DNA of 5,484 nucleotides. Origin: Alkanindiges sp. GTDB lineage: Bacteria; Pseudomonadota; Gammaproteobacteria; Pseudomonadales; Moraxellaceae. The stretch lies in NCBI GenBank assembly GCA_030152125.1, contig JASLIR010000459.1, positions 1 through 5,484 on the forward strand, given 5' to 3'. Position 1 is the stretch's first letter; each line of letters begins with the position of its first letter. Both the position numbers and the translations under genes were made by a program. Shown one piece after another: positions 1 through 5,482 of the stretch. The notes beneath the pieces were generated by a model, which ran no database searches, had not been told where the DNA came from, and worked only from the letters and a program-made list of their open reading frames with translations.

Positions 1-25
1 GGTTTGGGGGCTTCGCCCCCAAGCC
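1..25. repeat. Hairpin D1, GC-rich stem-loop at the window edge
   Basis: An 11-bp stem (positions 1-11 with 15-25, one G-T wobble) closes on a TTC triloop, with the core GGGGGC-TTC-GCCCCC. The sequence resembles the D motif at 155-178 (GGTTTTGAGGGC... GCCCTGAGC) and shares GCTTCGCCC with the reverse complement of 5334-5342, so it may belong to the same repeat family. It is not followed by a T-tract on the plus strand, so a terminator role is not supported. The element begins at base 1, so its left boundary is unknown. Confidence 0.6.
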
Positions 26-27
26 TT

Positions 28-150
28 ATCAAATTTTCGGATGCCGTAGGCATCCGAAAATTTGGCTTTTGATTTTATTAAAAAATATAGTGTCATGCTT
101 ATAAAATCAAAGGCGCAAAAATTGCCTTCGCAAGCGAAGGCAATTTTTGC
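28..150. repeat. Left copy of three-hairpin repeat module A-B-C
   Basis: Three hairpins follow one another with single-base spacers. Hairpin A (30-64) is a perfect 16-bp stem with loop GTA and core CGGATGCC/GGCATCCG. Hairpin B (66-113) pairs 66-78 with 101-113, core TTTGATTTTAT/ATAAAATCAAA, with one G-T wobble and a 22-base AT-rich loop. Hairpin C (115-150) is a perfect stem of 115-131 with 134-150 around GCCTTCGCAAGCGAAGGC. A second copy in the same A-B-C order lies at 5354-5482, starting with 21 identical bases (28-48 against 5354-5374). The arms are conserved while the loops, especially that of B, differ. No ORF of note is present. It resembles composite palindromic intergenic repeats (BIME or MITE type), but the family is not one I recognise. 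Confidence 0.85.
115..150 (-). terminator. Hairpin C, possible bidirectional terminator for the glycine-zipper gene
   Basis: This is the hairpin C portion of the left module. Its stem has an A-run in one arm and a T-run in the other (CAAAAATTGCC / GGCAATTTTTG), so in either direction a stable GC core is followed by about five U. It lies roughly 80 bases beyond the stop of the minus-strand lipoprotein gene, and no closer hairpin with a T-tract is visible there. The T-run is part of the stem and not a free tail, so termination activity is an inference. Confidence 0.4.
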
Positions 151-160
151 TACGGTTTTG

Positions 161-192
161 AGGGCTGCGCCCTGAGCTGCGACTAAAGCAGC
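161..192. repeat. Two small hairpins, motif D2 and element E core
   Basis: AGGGC (161-165) pairs with GCCCT (169-173) around TGC, and GCTGC (176-180) pairs with GCAGC (188-192) around GACTAAA. With D1 and A-B-C this makes six consecutive hairpins in the first 192 bases. The second hairpin is the core of the 30-base inverted repeat at 168-197. Confidence 0.6.
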
Positions 193-197
193 GTAAG
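168..197 (+). repeat. Element E, left arm of a 30-base inverted repeat
   Basis: This segment matches the reverse complement of 5309-5338 at 29 of 30 positions; the only difference is T194. It contains the CGCCCTGAGCTGCGAC core and the GCTGC/GCAGC hairpin. It lies about 33 bases past the stop codon of the minus-strand lipoprotein gene. Read in the direction of that gene, it has the same orientation as the right copy has relative to the acyl-CoA dehydrogenase gene. Confidence 0.85.
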
Positions 198-229
198 GCC
201 ACCCATTGTCTTAATTTTTACAGGTTTTA

Positions 230-610
230 CTAGCGCCCTTTCTTCTGCTGGTCTTCACTTATGGCAGCGCCTGCTGCACCACCAAGTGCGCCACCAATGG
301 CTGCACCGGCATTACCACCAAACACTTTTTCACCAAGTACGGCACCAATACCGCCACCTACTGCACCGCTGGTGGTGGTGCGGTTATTACTGCCAGCCAC
401 TTTAGCACCTACGCCGGCACCTGCTGCCCCACCCAGGCCTGCGCCCAACGTACCGCCCATATTTTTACCCAGTGCGCCACCTGCGGCACCACCAGCAGCG
501 GCAGCACCAATACGGTTTTGTGATGGTGTTGCTGTAGCGCAAGCGGTTAACAGGGTACTGGCCACCAGTACTGCACTGGCCAAACCTGCTTTTAATGTCA
601 TGCTGTTCAT
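230..610 (-). CDS. Small glycine-zipper lipoprotein
   Basis: This encodes 126 residues. The N-terminus (MNSMTLKAGL, then a hydrophobic stretch to LLTAC) is a lipoprotein signal peptide with lipobox L-T-A-C and lipidated Cys24; residue +2 is Ala, which would allow outer-membrane sorting. The mature protein is almost entirely Gly and Ala in GxxxG-type spacing. Two zipper blocks (about residues 34-73 and 82-117) are separated by a polar linker SNNRTTT, and the tail is short and charged (SEDQQKKGR). Glycine-zipper proteins of the Omp/YMGG type insert helical hairpins in membranes; here the role is unknown, with envelope maintenance or stress the usual guess. The start at 610 is chosen because AAGGAG (618-623 on the complement) sits 7 bases upstream; Met4 would be too far from it. 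It diverges from aroE and reads toward the repeat array, whose hairpin C may end its transcript. Confidence 0.85.
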   Translation of the reverse strand: MNSMTLKAGLASAVLVASTLLTACATATPSQNRIGAAAAGGAAGGALGKNMGGTLGAGLGGAAGAGVGAKVAGSNNRTTTSGAVGGGIGAVLGEKVFGGNAGAAIGGALGGAAGAAISEDQQKKGR

Positions 611-617
611 ATTTCTT

Positions 618-623
618 CTCCTT
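618..623 (-). promoter_or_regulatory. Ribosome binding site of the glycine-zipper gene
   Basis: The complement reads AAGGAG, 7 bases before the ATG at 610. It decides the start in favour of Met1 over Met4. Confidence 0.75.
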
Positions 624-839
624 AACGCGTCACCCGGTTATTGACCATTAACAGACCAATACATCTGGATGCGCTTTTAAAACCATAGGCCATACATGTC
701 TTGGTTCTAGCTTAGTCTTTTTCATATTTTGTTACAGGACAGTTGTGTCGGCCAAGTTTTGCCTTTCTGTTATGCTGTTTTATTGTTTTCCCTGCTTTGT
801 AACCAGCCTAAAAAAAGCTACTTTCGCTACAAAGTGGCC

Positions 840-845
840 TATAAT
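840..845 (+). promoter_or_regulatory. Consensus -10 box (TATAAT) for aroE
   Basis: A perfect TATAAT lies 30 bases before the chosen aroE ATG. It predicts a transcript start near 852 and a leader of about 24 bases. No good -35 hexamer is present at 16-18 bases upstream (sequence near GCTACT), and there is no TG extension, so the promoter may be weak or activator-dependent. A start near 852 would place the upstream in-frame extension of the aroE reading frame outside the message, supporting the start at 876. Confidence 0.5.
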
Positions 846-875
846 TCCTGTATCTATGCCATCTGTAAGACTTTT

Positions 876-1673
876 ATGCCCAAACAATTTGCTGTGGTTG
901 GAAACCCGATCGAACATTCCCGCTCGCCAGAATTACATCAGGCCTTTGCCTCAGCAGTGGGTATACAACTGGAATACCACAAACGCCTGGCACCACTGGA
1001 TGGCTTTCAGCAAAGCATTGAAACCTTTTTTAAGCAGGGTGGCAGCGGCCTGAATGTGACTGTGCCTTTTAAGGAACAGGCCTTTGCCCGGTGTGATGTG
1101 CTGACCGAGCGCGCACAGGTGGCTAAAGCCGTAAATACCTTATGGCAACAGGATGGCAAGCTGTACGGCGATAATACCGATGGACAGGGTCTGGTGGATG
1201 GCATTAATAGCCTGAACTGGTCATTAAACAACAGTAAGATTTTGATTCTGGGTGCCGGTGGCGCTACCCGCGGCGTTATTTTGCCACTTGCCAATGCAGG
1301 CGCCATTGAAATTGTGATTGCCAACCGGACGCTAGCCAAAGCGGAAGCGCTGGTTAACGACATCCAGCCTTACACACCCACCACACAACTTAAAGCAGTT
1401 GGACTGGATGCCTTAAACGGTGACTATGACCTGGTGATTAATGCCACCTCGGCCAGCCTGTCCGGCGATGCATTGCAATTACCACAAGACCTGCATTTTA
1501 AATACGCCTATGAAATGGCTTATGGCAAGCCCTCCAGTTTTCTGGATCAGGCCAAAGCACGTGGTGTAGCATATAGCGACGGTTTTAGCATGCTGGTAGG
1601 GCAAGCCATTGAAGCCTTTAGCATCTGGAATGGCAAGCGGCCAAACCTGGCCGACTTTATCAAACTCAAATGA
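876..1673 (+). CDS. aroE: Shikimate dehydrogenase (NADP+)
   Basis: The 265-residue product reduces 3-dehydroshikimate to shikimate with NADPH in the cytoplasmic chorismate pathway; the length is near the usual 270 or so. The N-terminal substrate domain shows VVGNPIEHSRSPELH (Ser15 and Ser17 bind shikimate), NVTVPFK with catalytic Lys66, and GDNTDGQG with catalytic Asp102. The Rossmann domain shows GAGGATRG (126-133), the NADP-selecting NRT (150-152), INATSAS, and Met214/Tyr216. The closing motif DGFSMLVGQA carries Gln243; its Ser238 replaces the Gly usual in DGxGML, a mild oddity. The reading frame is open back to a TTG at 729, but the family N-terminus begins at the ATG at 876, just after the TATAAT box, and the upstream 49 residues look like noise. 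The ribosome binding site is poor (TAAG only). The gene is monocistronic and convergent with the next lipoprotein gene. Confidence 0.96.
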   Translation: MPKQFAVVGNPIEHSRSPELHQAFASAVGIQLEYHKRLAPLDGFQQSIETFFKQGGSGLNVTVPFKEQAFARCDVLTERAQVAKAVNTLWQQDGKLYGDNTDGQGLVDGINSLNWSLNNSKILILGAGGATRGVILPLANAGAIEIVIANRTLAKAEALVNDIQPYTPTTQLKAVGLDALNGDYDLVINATSASLSGDALQLPQDLHFKYAYEMAYGKPSSFLDQAKARGVAYSDGFSMLVGQAIEAFSIWNGKRPNLADFIKLK

Positions 1674-1682
1674 CAATAGATC

Positions 1683-1717
1683 GGCAGGGGCTATCCCCCT
1701 GCCTTGTGCGATTATTT
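1683..1717. terminator. Shared bidirectional terminator between convergent genes
   Basis: GGCAGGGG (1683-1690) pairs with CCCCTGCC (1696-1703), an 8-bp GC-rich stem with a 5-base loop, starting 9 bases after the aroE stop. On the plus strand it is followed by the T-rich TTGTGCGATTATTTT, which overlaps the end of the opposing gene. It is the only hairpin in the 38-base gap and can serve both genes, although neither side has a pure T-run. Confidence 0.65.
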
Positions 1718-3046
1718 TCCGGCTTTTGCAGGTGTTTCCCTGTCGGATCTGGTTTTTTTACTGTCCTTATCGCCACCCTTCTCCGCCAGCCCCAGCAAGC
1801 CTTTGCTAAATAAGGCACCAAACAGGGTGTTGTTCATGCTTTCCTTCATATCTAGCCAGTTACCGGGTTTTGGTTGATAACTGACTTGGGCAGCACCAAA
1901 CTTGCTATAAGTAGTCTGGCTGTTCAGTTTAAATTTCACCTTGCTCTTTTTACCCGCTTTGCTGGCAAAAGACACCTGCCAGCTGGACTGTAATAAACGC
2001 CCGCGTTTGTCCAGCAATACGGTCTGAATAAGCTGGGAGTCGGCTTCAGACACCTCTCCTATTTTAGCCAGCACTTGCTGGTATGCTGCAGGATCTTGCT
2101 GAATCTGGTTCTTTAGCGTGCCGGCATCCACCAGTGCAGGCAATTTAGCCTTGTCAAAACTGGGGCCCTGTACAAACTGCTGCTGGAAACGCTCTTTATT
2201 ACTGGCCATAAATAAAGCCAGCTTGGCCGCAAAGGGATTAAAAGGCGTACTGAACTGAATTTTGCGGCTGGCACCCTGTGCACGATCCGGTGCAGTTAGC
2301 TCCTGCTCCGAAAACTGGTTTACATCACCCAGCTGATGCACCGACAAGCCAATATCCCGCAGCATTTCCAGTGTTATCATCACATCAATATGTTCACGCT
2401 GGCTGGCTTTTATCTGAAAGCGCGAATACTTGCCTTCATTGGCAATACTTAACAGCCAAGGGGAAAATGCTGAAAAATCGGCATAGATGGACAGGTCATT
2501 ACCATCCACCAATACCGGCACCCGCACATAGCCTGCCATATTGCGTGCTTCGTATTTAAACTCCGGGACAATCTCCAGCTGCTTATGCTGTAAATCCACC
2601 ACCCCACTATAATTAAAACGGTAACGCTGGCTGGTGGCCTTGATCAGATCCTGAATCATGCTGTCATAAGAAGGAGAGCCCACTGCAAAGTTATCTATTG
2701 CAGAATTATCTTCTGCAAAATCATTTTCTGCAGAATCATCCGCTGACTGATTTTCGACGTCCTTTCCTGCGCGGGCTTTGTGTGCAGGTTGCTTTGGCAC
2801 ATCTGACGGCTTTTCCTCAAGCGTTGGCGCTACCGCGGTAATATCTATTTCATCCAGCCTTATCTGCCCGGAAAAAGCGTAGTTTGGTGTGCGGTATAAT
2901 TGTTCGTATGCGGTAGCAAAGGCTTGTTGAGGCTGCTGTTGGCTACCTTTTAACGGCATGCTAGTACAGCCACCCAGCAAAACCCCGCCTGTAACCACTA
3001 CGGCAACACCCTGATAACCGCGTTTTAACAGTTCTTTCATGACCAT
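1712..3046 (-). CDS. Large lipoprotein of unknown function
   Basis: I do not recognise the family. The 444-residue product starts with a signal peptide (basic KELLKRG, hydrophobic VAVVVTGGVLL) ending in lipobox L-G-G-C with Cys27; Thr at +2 fits outer-membrane sorting. Residues 75-122 form a Pro/Lys then acidic linker that includes four pentapeptide repeats (103-122). The following 300 or so residues alternate short beta-like stretches (LQHKQLEIVPEF, GYVRVPVLVDG, LSIYADFSAF, SWQVSFASK, KVKFKLNSQTTY) with a Gln-rich helical part near 285-345. That could suggest an open beta-sheet lipoprotein fold of the LolB/LppX kind, but this is a weak inference. The C-terminus is strongly basic. GAAGGA on the complement (3051-3056) lies 4 bases from the ATG at 3046 and 10 from an in-frame ATG at 3040, so either start is possible; the mature protein is the same. 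It is divergent from the acyl-CoA dehydrogenase gene and convergent with aroE. Confidence 0.85.
   Translation of the reverse strand: MVMKELLKRGYQGVAVVVTGGVLLGGCTSMPLKGSQQQPQQAFATAYEQLYRTPNYAFSGQIRLDEIDITAVAPTLEEKPSDVPKQPAHKARAGKDVENQSADDSAENDFAEDNSAIDNFAVGSPSYDSMIQDLIKATSQRYRFNYSGVVDLQHKQLEIVPEFKYEARNMAGYVRVPVLVDGNDLSIYADFSAFSPWLLSIANEGKYSRFQIKASQREHIDVMITLEMLRDIGLSVHQLGDVNQFSEQELTAPDRAQGASRKIQFSTPFNPFAAKLALFMASNKERFQQQFVQGPSFDKAKLPALVDAGTLKNQIQQDPAAYQQVLAKIGEVSEADSQLIQTVLLDKRGRLLQSSWQVSFASKAGKKSKVKFKLNSQTTYSKFGAAQVSYQPKPGNWLDMKESMNNTLFGALFSKGLLGLAEKGGDKDSKKTRSDRETPAKAGK
2682..2741. repeat. In-frame 15-bp tandem repeat, four units
   Basis: Four consecutive 15-base units (from 2682, 2697, 2712 and 2727) follow the pattern TCTGCARAATCATYT with a few changes each. 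On the minus strand they encode DDSAE, NDFAE, DNSAI and DNFAV, residues 103-122 of the lipoprotein. Because the unit is a multiple of three, copy-number change would lengthen or shorten an acidic linker without a frameshift. Confidence 0.8.
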
Positions 3047-3076
3047 TTATTCCTTCATGTTCATTTATTTACCCGC

Positions 3077-3106
3077 ATATAAAACATAGCGGCAACGGAT
3101 AATCAA
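3077..3106 (-). promoter_or_regulatory. Candidate promoter of the lipoprotein gene
   Basis: On the complement, TTGATT (3101-3106) and TTATAT (3077-3082) are separated by 18 bases, about 30 bases upstream of the start codon. Both hexamers are partial matches to the sigma-70 consensus, and the region is AT-rich enough for chance matches. Confidence 0.35.
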
Positions 3107-3192
3107 CCCAAACCCGGCACCAGATAGCATGCAACTACAGCACTTGCCGTAAAAATGAGCTAAACTATTGCCACTTTTTAGTCATTCATGGC

Positions 3193-3230
3193 CCCTTATG
3201 ACAAGGGATTAGCCCTAATGACAAGGAATT
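3193..3230 (+). promoter_or_regulatory. Tandem 18-base direct repeat, candidate operator
   Basis: Two copies, CCCTTATGACAAGGGATT (3193-3210) and CCCTAATGACAAGGAATT (3213-3230), match at 16 of 18 positions and begin 20 bases apart, close to two helical turns. Each holds a small dyad, CCTNATGACAAGG. They sit about 20 bases upstream of the candidate -35 of the acyl-CoA dehydrogenase gene and also in the upstream region of the divergent lipoprotein gene. A regulator binding both on the same face is plausible. I do not recognise the motif as a known FadR or PsrA site. Confidence 0.5.
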
Positions 3231-3251
3231 CTGTTTATTGCATCAATGATT

Positions 3252-3279
3252 TTGTTGTTGAACGCACCTAGAATAGAAT
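3252..3279 (+). promoter_or_regulatory. Candidate promoter of the acyl-CoA dehydrogenase gene
   Basis: TTGTTG (3252-3257) and TAGAAT (3274-3279) are separated by 16 bases, giving a leader of about 36 bases. A second TAGAAT overlaps at 3269-3274. The placement just downstream of the tandem 18-mers is consistent with control by an activator or repressor bound there. Confidence 0.45.
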
Positions 3280-3321
3280 GCTTTTTAAATTCCGTTCATT
3301 TTTCTTGCTGGGATTAAACAC

Positions 3322-5142
3322 ATGCCTACATATAAAGCCCCCCTGCGCGACATTCGCTTCTTGATGAACGAAGTCCTGGATTATCCAAGCCATTTCCAGA
3401 CTTTGTCTAACGGTGCCAATGCTGATGCCGACACTGTAGACATGATTCTGGAAGGTGCTGCTGACCTGTGTGAAAACGTACTGGCACCGCTGTACCAGTC
3501 TGGTGATGACGAAGGCTGTAAATTTGACAACGGTAACGTAACCACCCCTAAAGGCTATAAAGAAGCTTACGACCAGTTCGTACAAGGCGGCTGGCAAGGT
3601 CTGTCCTACCCGGAAGAGTTTGGTGGTCAAGGCCTGCCAATGTCCTTAAACCTGATCAAATCAGAAATGATGGGTACTGCCAACTGGTCATTCACCATGT
3701 ACCCGGGCTTAAGCAGCGGCTGTATGAACACCATTCTGCAGTTTGGTACTGAAGAACAAAAGAACACCTACATGCCTAACCTGGTACTGGGTACCTGGAG
3801 CGGCACCATGTGCCTGACCGAACCACAATGTGGTACCGACCTGGGTCAGGTTAAATCGCGTGCAGAACCTGTTGGCGATGGTTCATTCAAACTGTTTGGC
3901 ACCAAAATCTTTATTTCTGCCGGCGAACATGACTTAACCGACAACATTATTCATATCGTACTGGCGCGCCTGCCGGATGCCCCTAAAGGCACCAAAGGTA
4001 TTTCCCTGTTCATCGTACCTAAGTTCCTGGTAAACGAAGATGGCAGCCTGGGCGAGCGTAACCCGGTAACCTGTGGTTCTATCGAACACAAAATGGGTAT
4101 CAAAGCCTCTGCCACTGCCGTACTGAACTTTGATGGTGCGGTAGGTTACCTGATTGGTAAAGAGCACGAAGGCCTGCATGCCATGTTCACTTTCATGAAC
4201 ACTGCACGTATTGGTACTGCGGTTCAGGGTATTTCCCATGCCGAACTGTCTTTCCAGGGTGCACTGCCTTACGCGAAAGACCGTATCTCCATGCGCGCAC
4301 TGTCTGGCAAGAAAGATCCGGACAAAGTTGCTGATGCGATTATTCACCACGCTGACGTGCGTCGCCTGCTGTTAACCCAAAAAGCCGTTGCTGAAGGCGG
4401 CCGTGCCATGATTTACAGCGCCGCGCAGCTAGCAGACAAAATGACTGACTGCATCATCAAGGGCGACAATGCCGGTTTTGAATACTGGGATGACAAACTG
4501 GGCTTCTTCACTCCAATCATGAAAGGCTTCCTGACTGAAATGGGTCTGGAATCTGCCAACAATGGTATGCAGGTGTTTGGTGGTCACGGTTACATCAAAG
4601 AGTGGGGCATGGAGCAAATCGTACGTGATGCACGCATCGCTACCCTGTACGAAGGTACAACCGGTATCCAGGCACTGGACTTGATCGGCCGTAAAGTATT
4701 ACTGTCCTCTAAAGGTAAAGTGGTACGTGACTACACCGGTGAAATCCTGAAATTCTGTAGCCGCCATGCACGCAACAAGCAAATGCGCCGTTTCGTGTGG
4801 GATCTGACCAAGATCTGTGCACAGTGGAACACCCTGACCCTGCGTTTAATGCTGACAGCCCGCAAAGACCGTGACGTGGTATCCAGCGCTTCTGTGGATT
4901 ACCTGATGTACTCCGGTTTCGCCATGATGGCTTACTTCTGGGCGCAAATGGCTGCTGTTTCCCTGGAGAAACTGGAAAAAGGCGGTAACGAAGTTCCTGA
5001 ATTCTATCAAACCAAGATTCAGGTTGCCGAGTTCTACTTTGACCGTCTGCTGCCACGTGCCGGTGCCCATGCCGAAGCGCTGGTATCTCCATCGCGCAGC
5101 ACCACACAAATTGCTCCGGAACACTTCAGCTTCGACTACTAA
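3322..5142 (+). CDS. Acyl-CoA dehydrogenase, long form with extra C-terminal domain
   Basis: The 606-residue flavoenzyme would oxidise an acyl-CoA to the 2-enoyl-CoA, passing electrons to electron-transfer flavoprotein. About 600 residues is typical of the FadE5/DmdC-like branch and longer than the 380 or so of classical MCAD types. Domains in order: a short N-terminal segment (about 3-34, MPTYKAPLRDIRFLMNEV), the helical N domain (about 40-158), the beta middle domain with MCLTEPQCGTDLG (163-174), the helical C domain with QVFGGHGYIKEWGMEQIVRD (417-436) and YEGTTGIQ, and an added C-terminal helical domain (about 465-590). Glu444 of YEGTTGIQ is at the MCAD Glu376 position, so the catalytic base is present. 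The substrate cannot be assigned: fatty acyl-CoA or methylthiopropanoyl-CoA are both known in this branch. A modest GGGA site lies 8 bases before the ATG. Codons look strongly biased (GGT, GAA, CTG, AAC), suggesting high expression. The gene stands alone, without the paralogue, thiolase or hydratase often nearby. Confidence 0.93.
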   Translation: MPTYKAPLRDIRFLMNEVLDYPSHFQTLSNGANADADTVDMILEGAADLCENVLAPLYQSGDDEGCKFDNGNVTTPKGYKEAYDQFVQGGWQGLSYPEEFGGQGLPMSLNLIKSEMMGTANWSFTMYPGLSSGCMNTILQFGTEEQKNTYMPNLVLGTWSGTMCLTEPQCGTDLGQVKSRAEPVGDGSFKLFGTKIFISAGEHDLTDNIIHIVLARLPDAPKGTKGISLFIVPKFLVNEDGSLGERNPVTCGSIEHKMGIKASATAVLNFDGAVGYLIGKEHEGLHAMFTFMNTARIGTAVQGISHAELSFQGALPYAKDRISMRALSGKKDPDKVADAIIHHADVRRLLLTQKAVAEGGRAMIYSAAQLADKMTDCIIKGDNAGFEYWDDKLGFFTPIMKGFLTEMGLESANNGMQVFGGHGYIKEWGMEQIVRDARIATLYEGTTGIQALDLIGRKVLLSSKGKVVRDYTGEILKFCSRHARNKQMRRFVWDLTKICAQWNTLTLRLMLTARKDRDVVSSASVDYLMYSGFAMMAYFWAQMAAVSLEKLEKGGNEVPEFYQTKIQVAEFYFDRLLPRAGAHAEALVSPSRSTTQIAPEHFSFDY

Positions 5143-5165
5143 TCCATAAGTCGACACTGATAAAG

Positions 5166-5200
5166 CAAAGAAGGGCGCTATAAGCGCCCTTCTTTGTTTT
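5166..5200 (+). terminator. Strong intrinsic terminator after the acyl-CoA dehydrogenase gene
   Basis: A perfect 14-bp stem (5166-5179 with 5183-5196, core GAAGGGCGC/GCGCCCTTC) closes on a 3-base loop and is followed by TTTT. It begins 23 bases after the stop codon. This is the best-formed terminator in the window. Confidence 0.9.
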
Positions 5201-5308
5201 CGGTCATCTGTCAAATCATAACCGCATTTCCAAATAATCCTGACCAAATAACTTTAGGCTATAGTCAAAGCCATGAATTGCTCATACAGGAATAAGGCTT
5301 ATTACGGT

Positions 5309-5338
5309 CTTGCGCTGCTTTAGTCGCAGCTCAGGGCG
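5309..5338 (-). repeat. Element E', right arm of the 30-base inverted repeat
   Basis: Its reverse complement matches 168-197 at 29 of 30 positions. It lies 167 bases past the dehydrogenase stop and beyond the terminator. The GCTGC (5314-5318) and GCAGC (5326-5330) hairpin is retained. The adjacent CAGGGCGAAGC (5332-5342) is a degenerate copy of motif D without a good stem. Confidence 0.85.
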
Positions 5339-5353
5339 AAGCACACAAAGTCC

Positions 5354-5482
5354 ATCAAATTTTCGGATGCCGTAAAGATGTATAGCCATCCGAAATTTAG
5401 CCTTTGATTTTTATAAAAATTTTCACGCGACTTACAAAATCAAAGGTGCAAAAATAGCCTTCGCAAGCGAAGGCTATTTTTG
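5354..5482. repeat. Right copy of three-hairpin repeat module A-B-C
   Basis: This copy has the same order and strand as the left module. Hairpin A is degraded: AAATTTTCGGATG (5357-5369) pairs with CATCCGAAATTT (5387-5398) with one bulged base, and the loop region has grown to about 17 bases. Hairpin B pairs 5401-5411 with 5436-5446 perfectly (CCTTTGATTTT / AAAATCAAAGG) around a loop unlike the left one. Hairpin C pairs 5449-5464 with 5467-5482 perfectly and differs from the left C by a compensated T-A to A-T pair. With the terminator and E', it accounts for most of the gene-free 342 bases from 5143 to the end; 5201-5308 shows nothing recognisable. Confidence 0.85.

Noticed and set aside
28..150. 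CRISPR array or riboswitch
   Set aside because: There is no regular repeat-spacer periodicity, and the hairpins lie downstream of genes and not in a leader. The copies differ in loops, where a riboswitch would usually be conserved.
261..644. Plus-strand reading frame rich in Pro and Ala
   Set aside because: It is the opposite-strand shadow of the glycine-zipper gene; Gly/Ala codons read in reverse give Pro/Ala. The minus frame has a lipobox and a good ribosome binding site.
611..730. Promoter of the glycine-zipper gene
   Set aside because: Several AT-rich hexamers occur on the complement, but no -35/-10 pair with good spacing stands out, so no site is called.
729..875. 49-residue N-terminal extension of AroE from a TTG start
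   Set aside because: The family N-terminus begins at Met at 876, the extension has no domain character, and a TATAAT box lies inside it.
3268..3630. Minus-strand reading frame over the start of the dehydrogenase gene
   Set aside because: It is antisense to a conserved N-terminal domain and has no supporting motif.
4709..5247. Minus-strand reading frames over the end of the dehydrogenase gene
   Set aside because: They are shadows of a well-supported coding region, lacking ribosome sites and recognisable domains; one crosses the strong terminator hairpin.
168..5338. Composite transposon bounded by the 30-base inverted repeats
   Set aside because: There is no transposase or recombinase inside, the cargo is housekeeping-type genes, and the repeats are embedded in larger hairpin arrays. 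No target-site duplication can be recognised.
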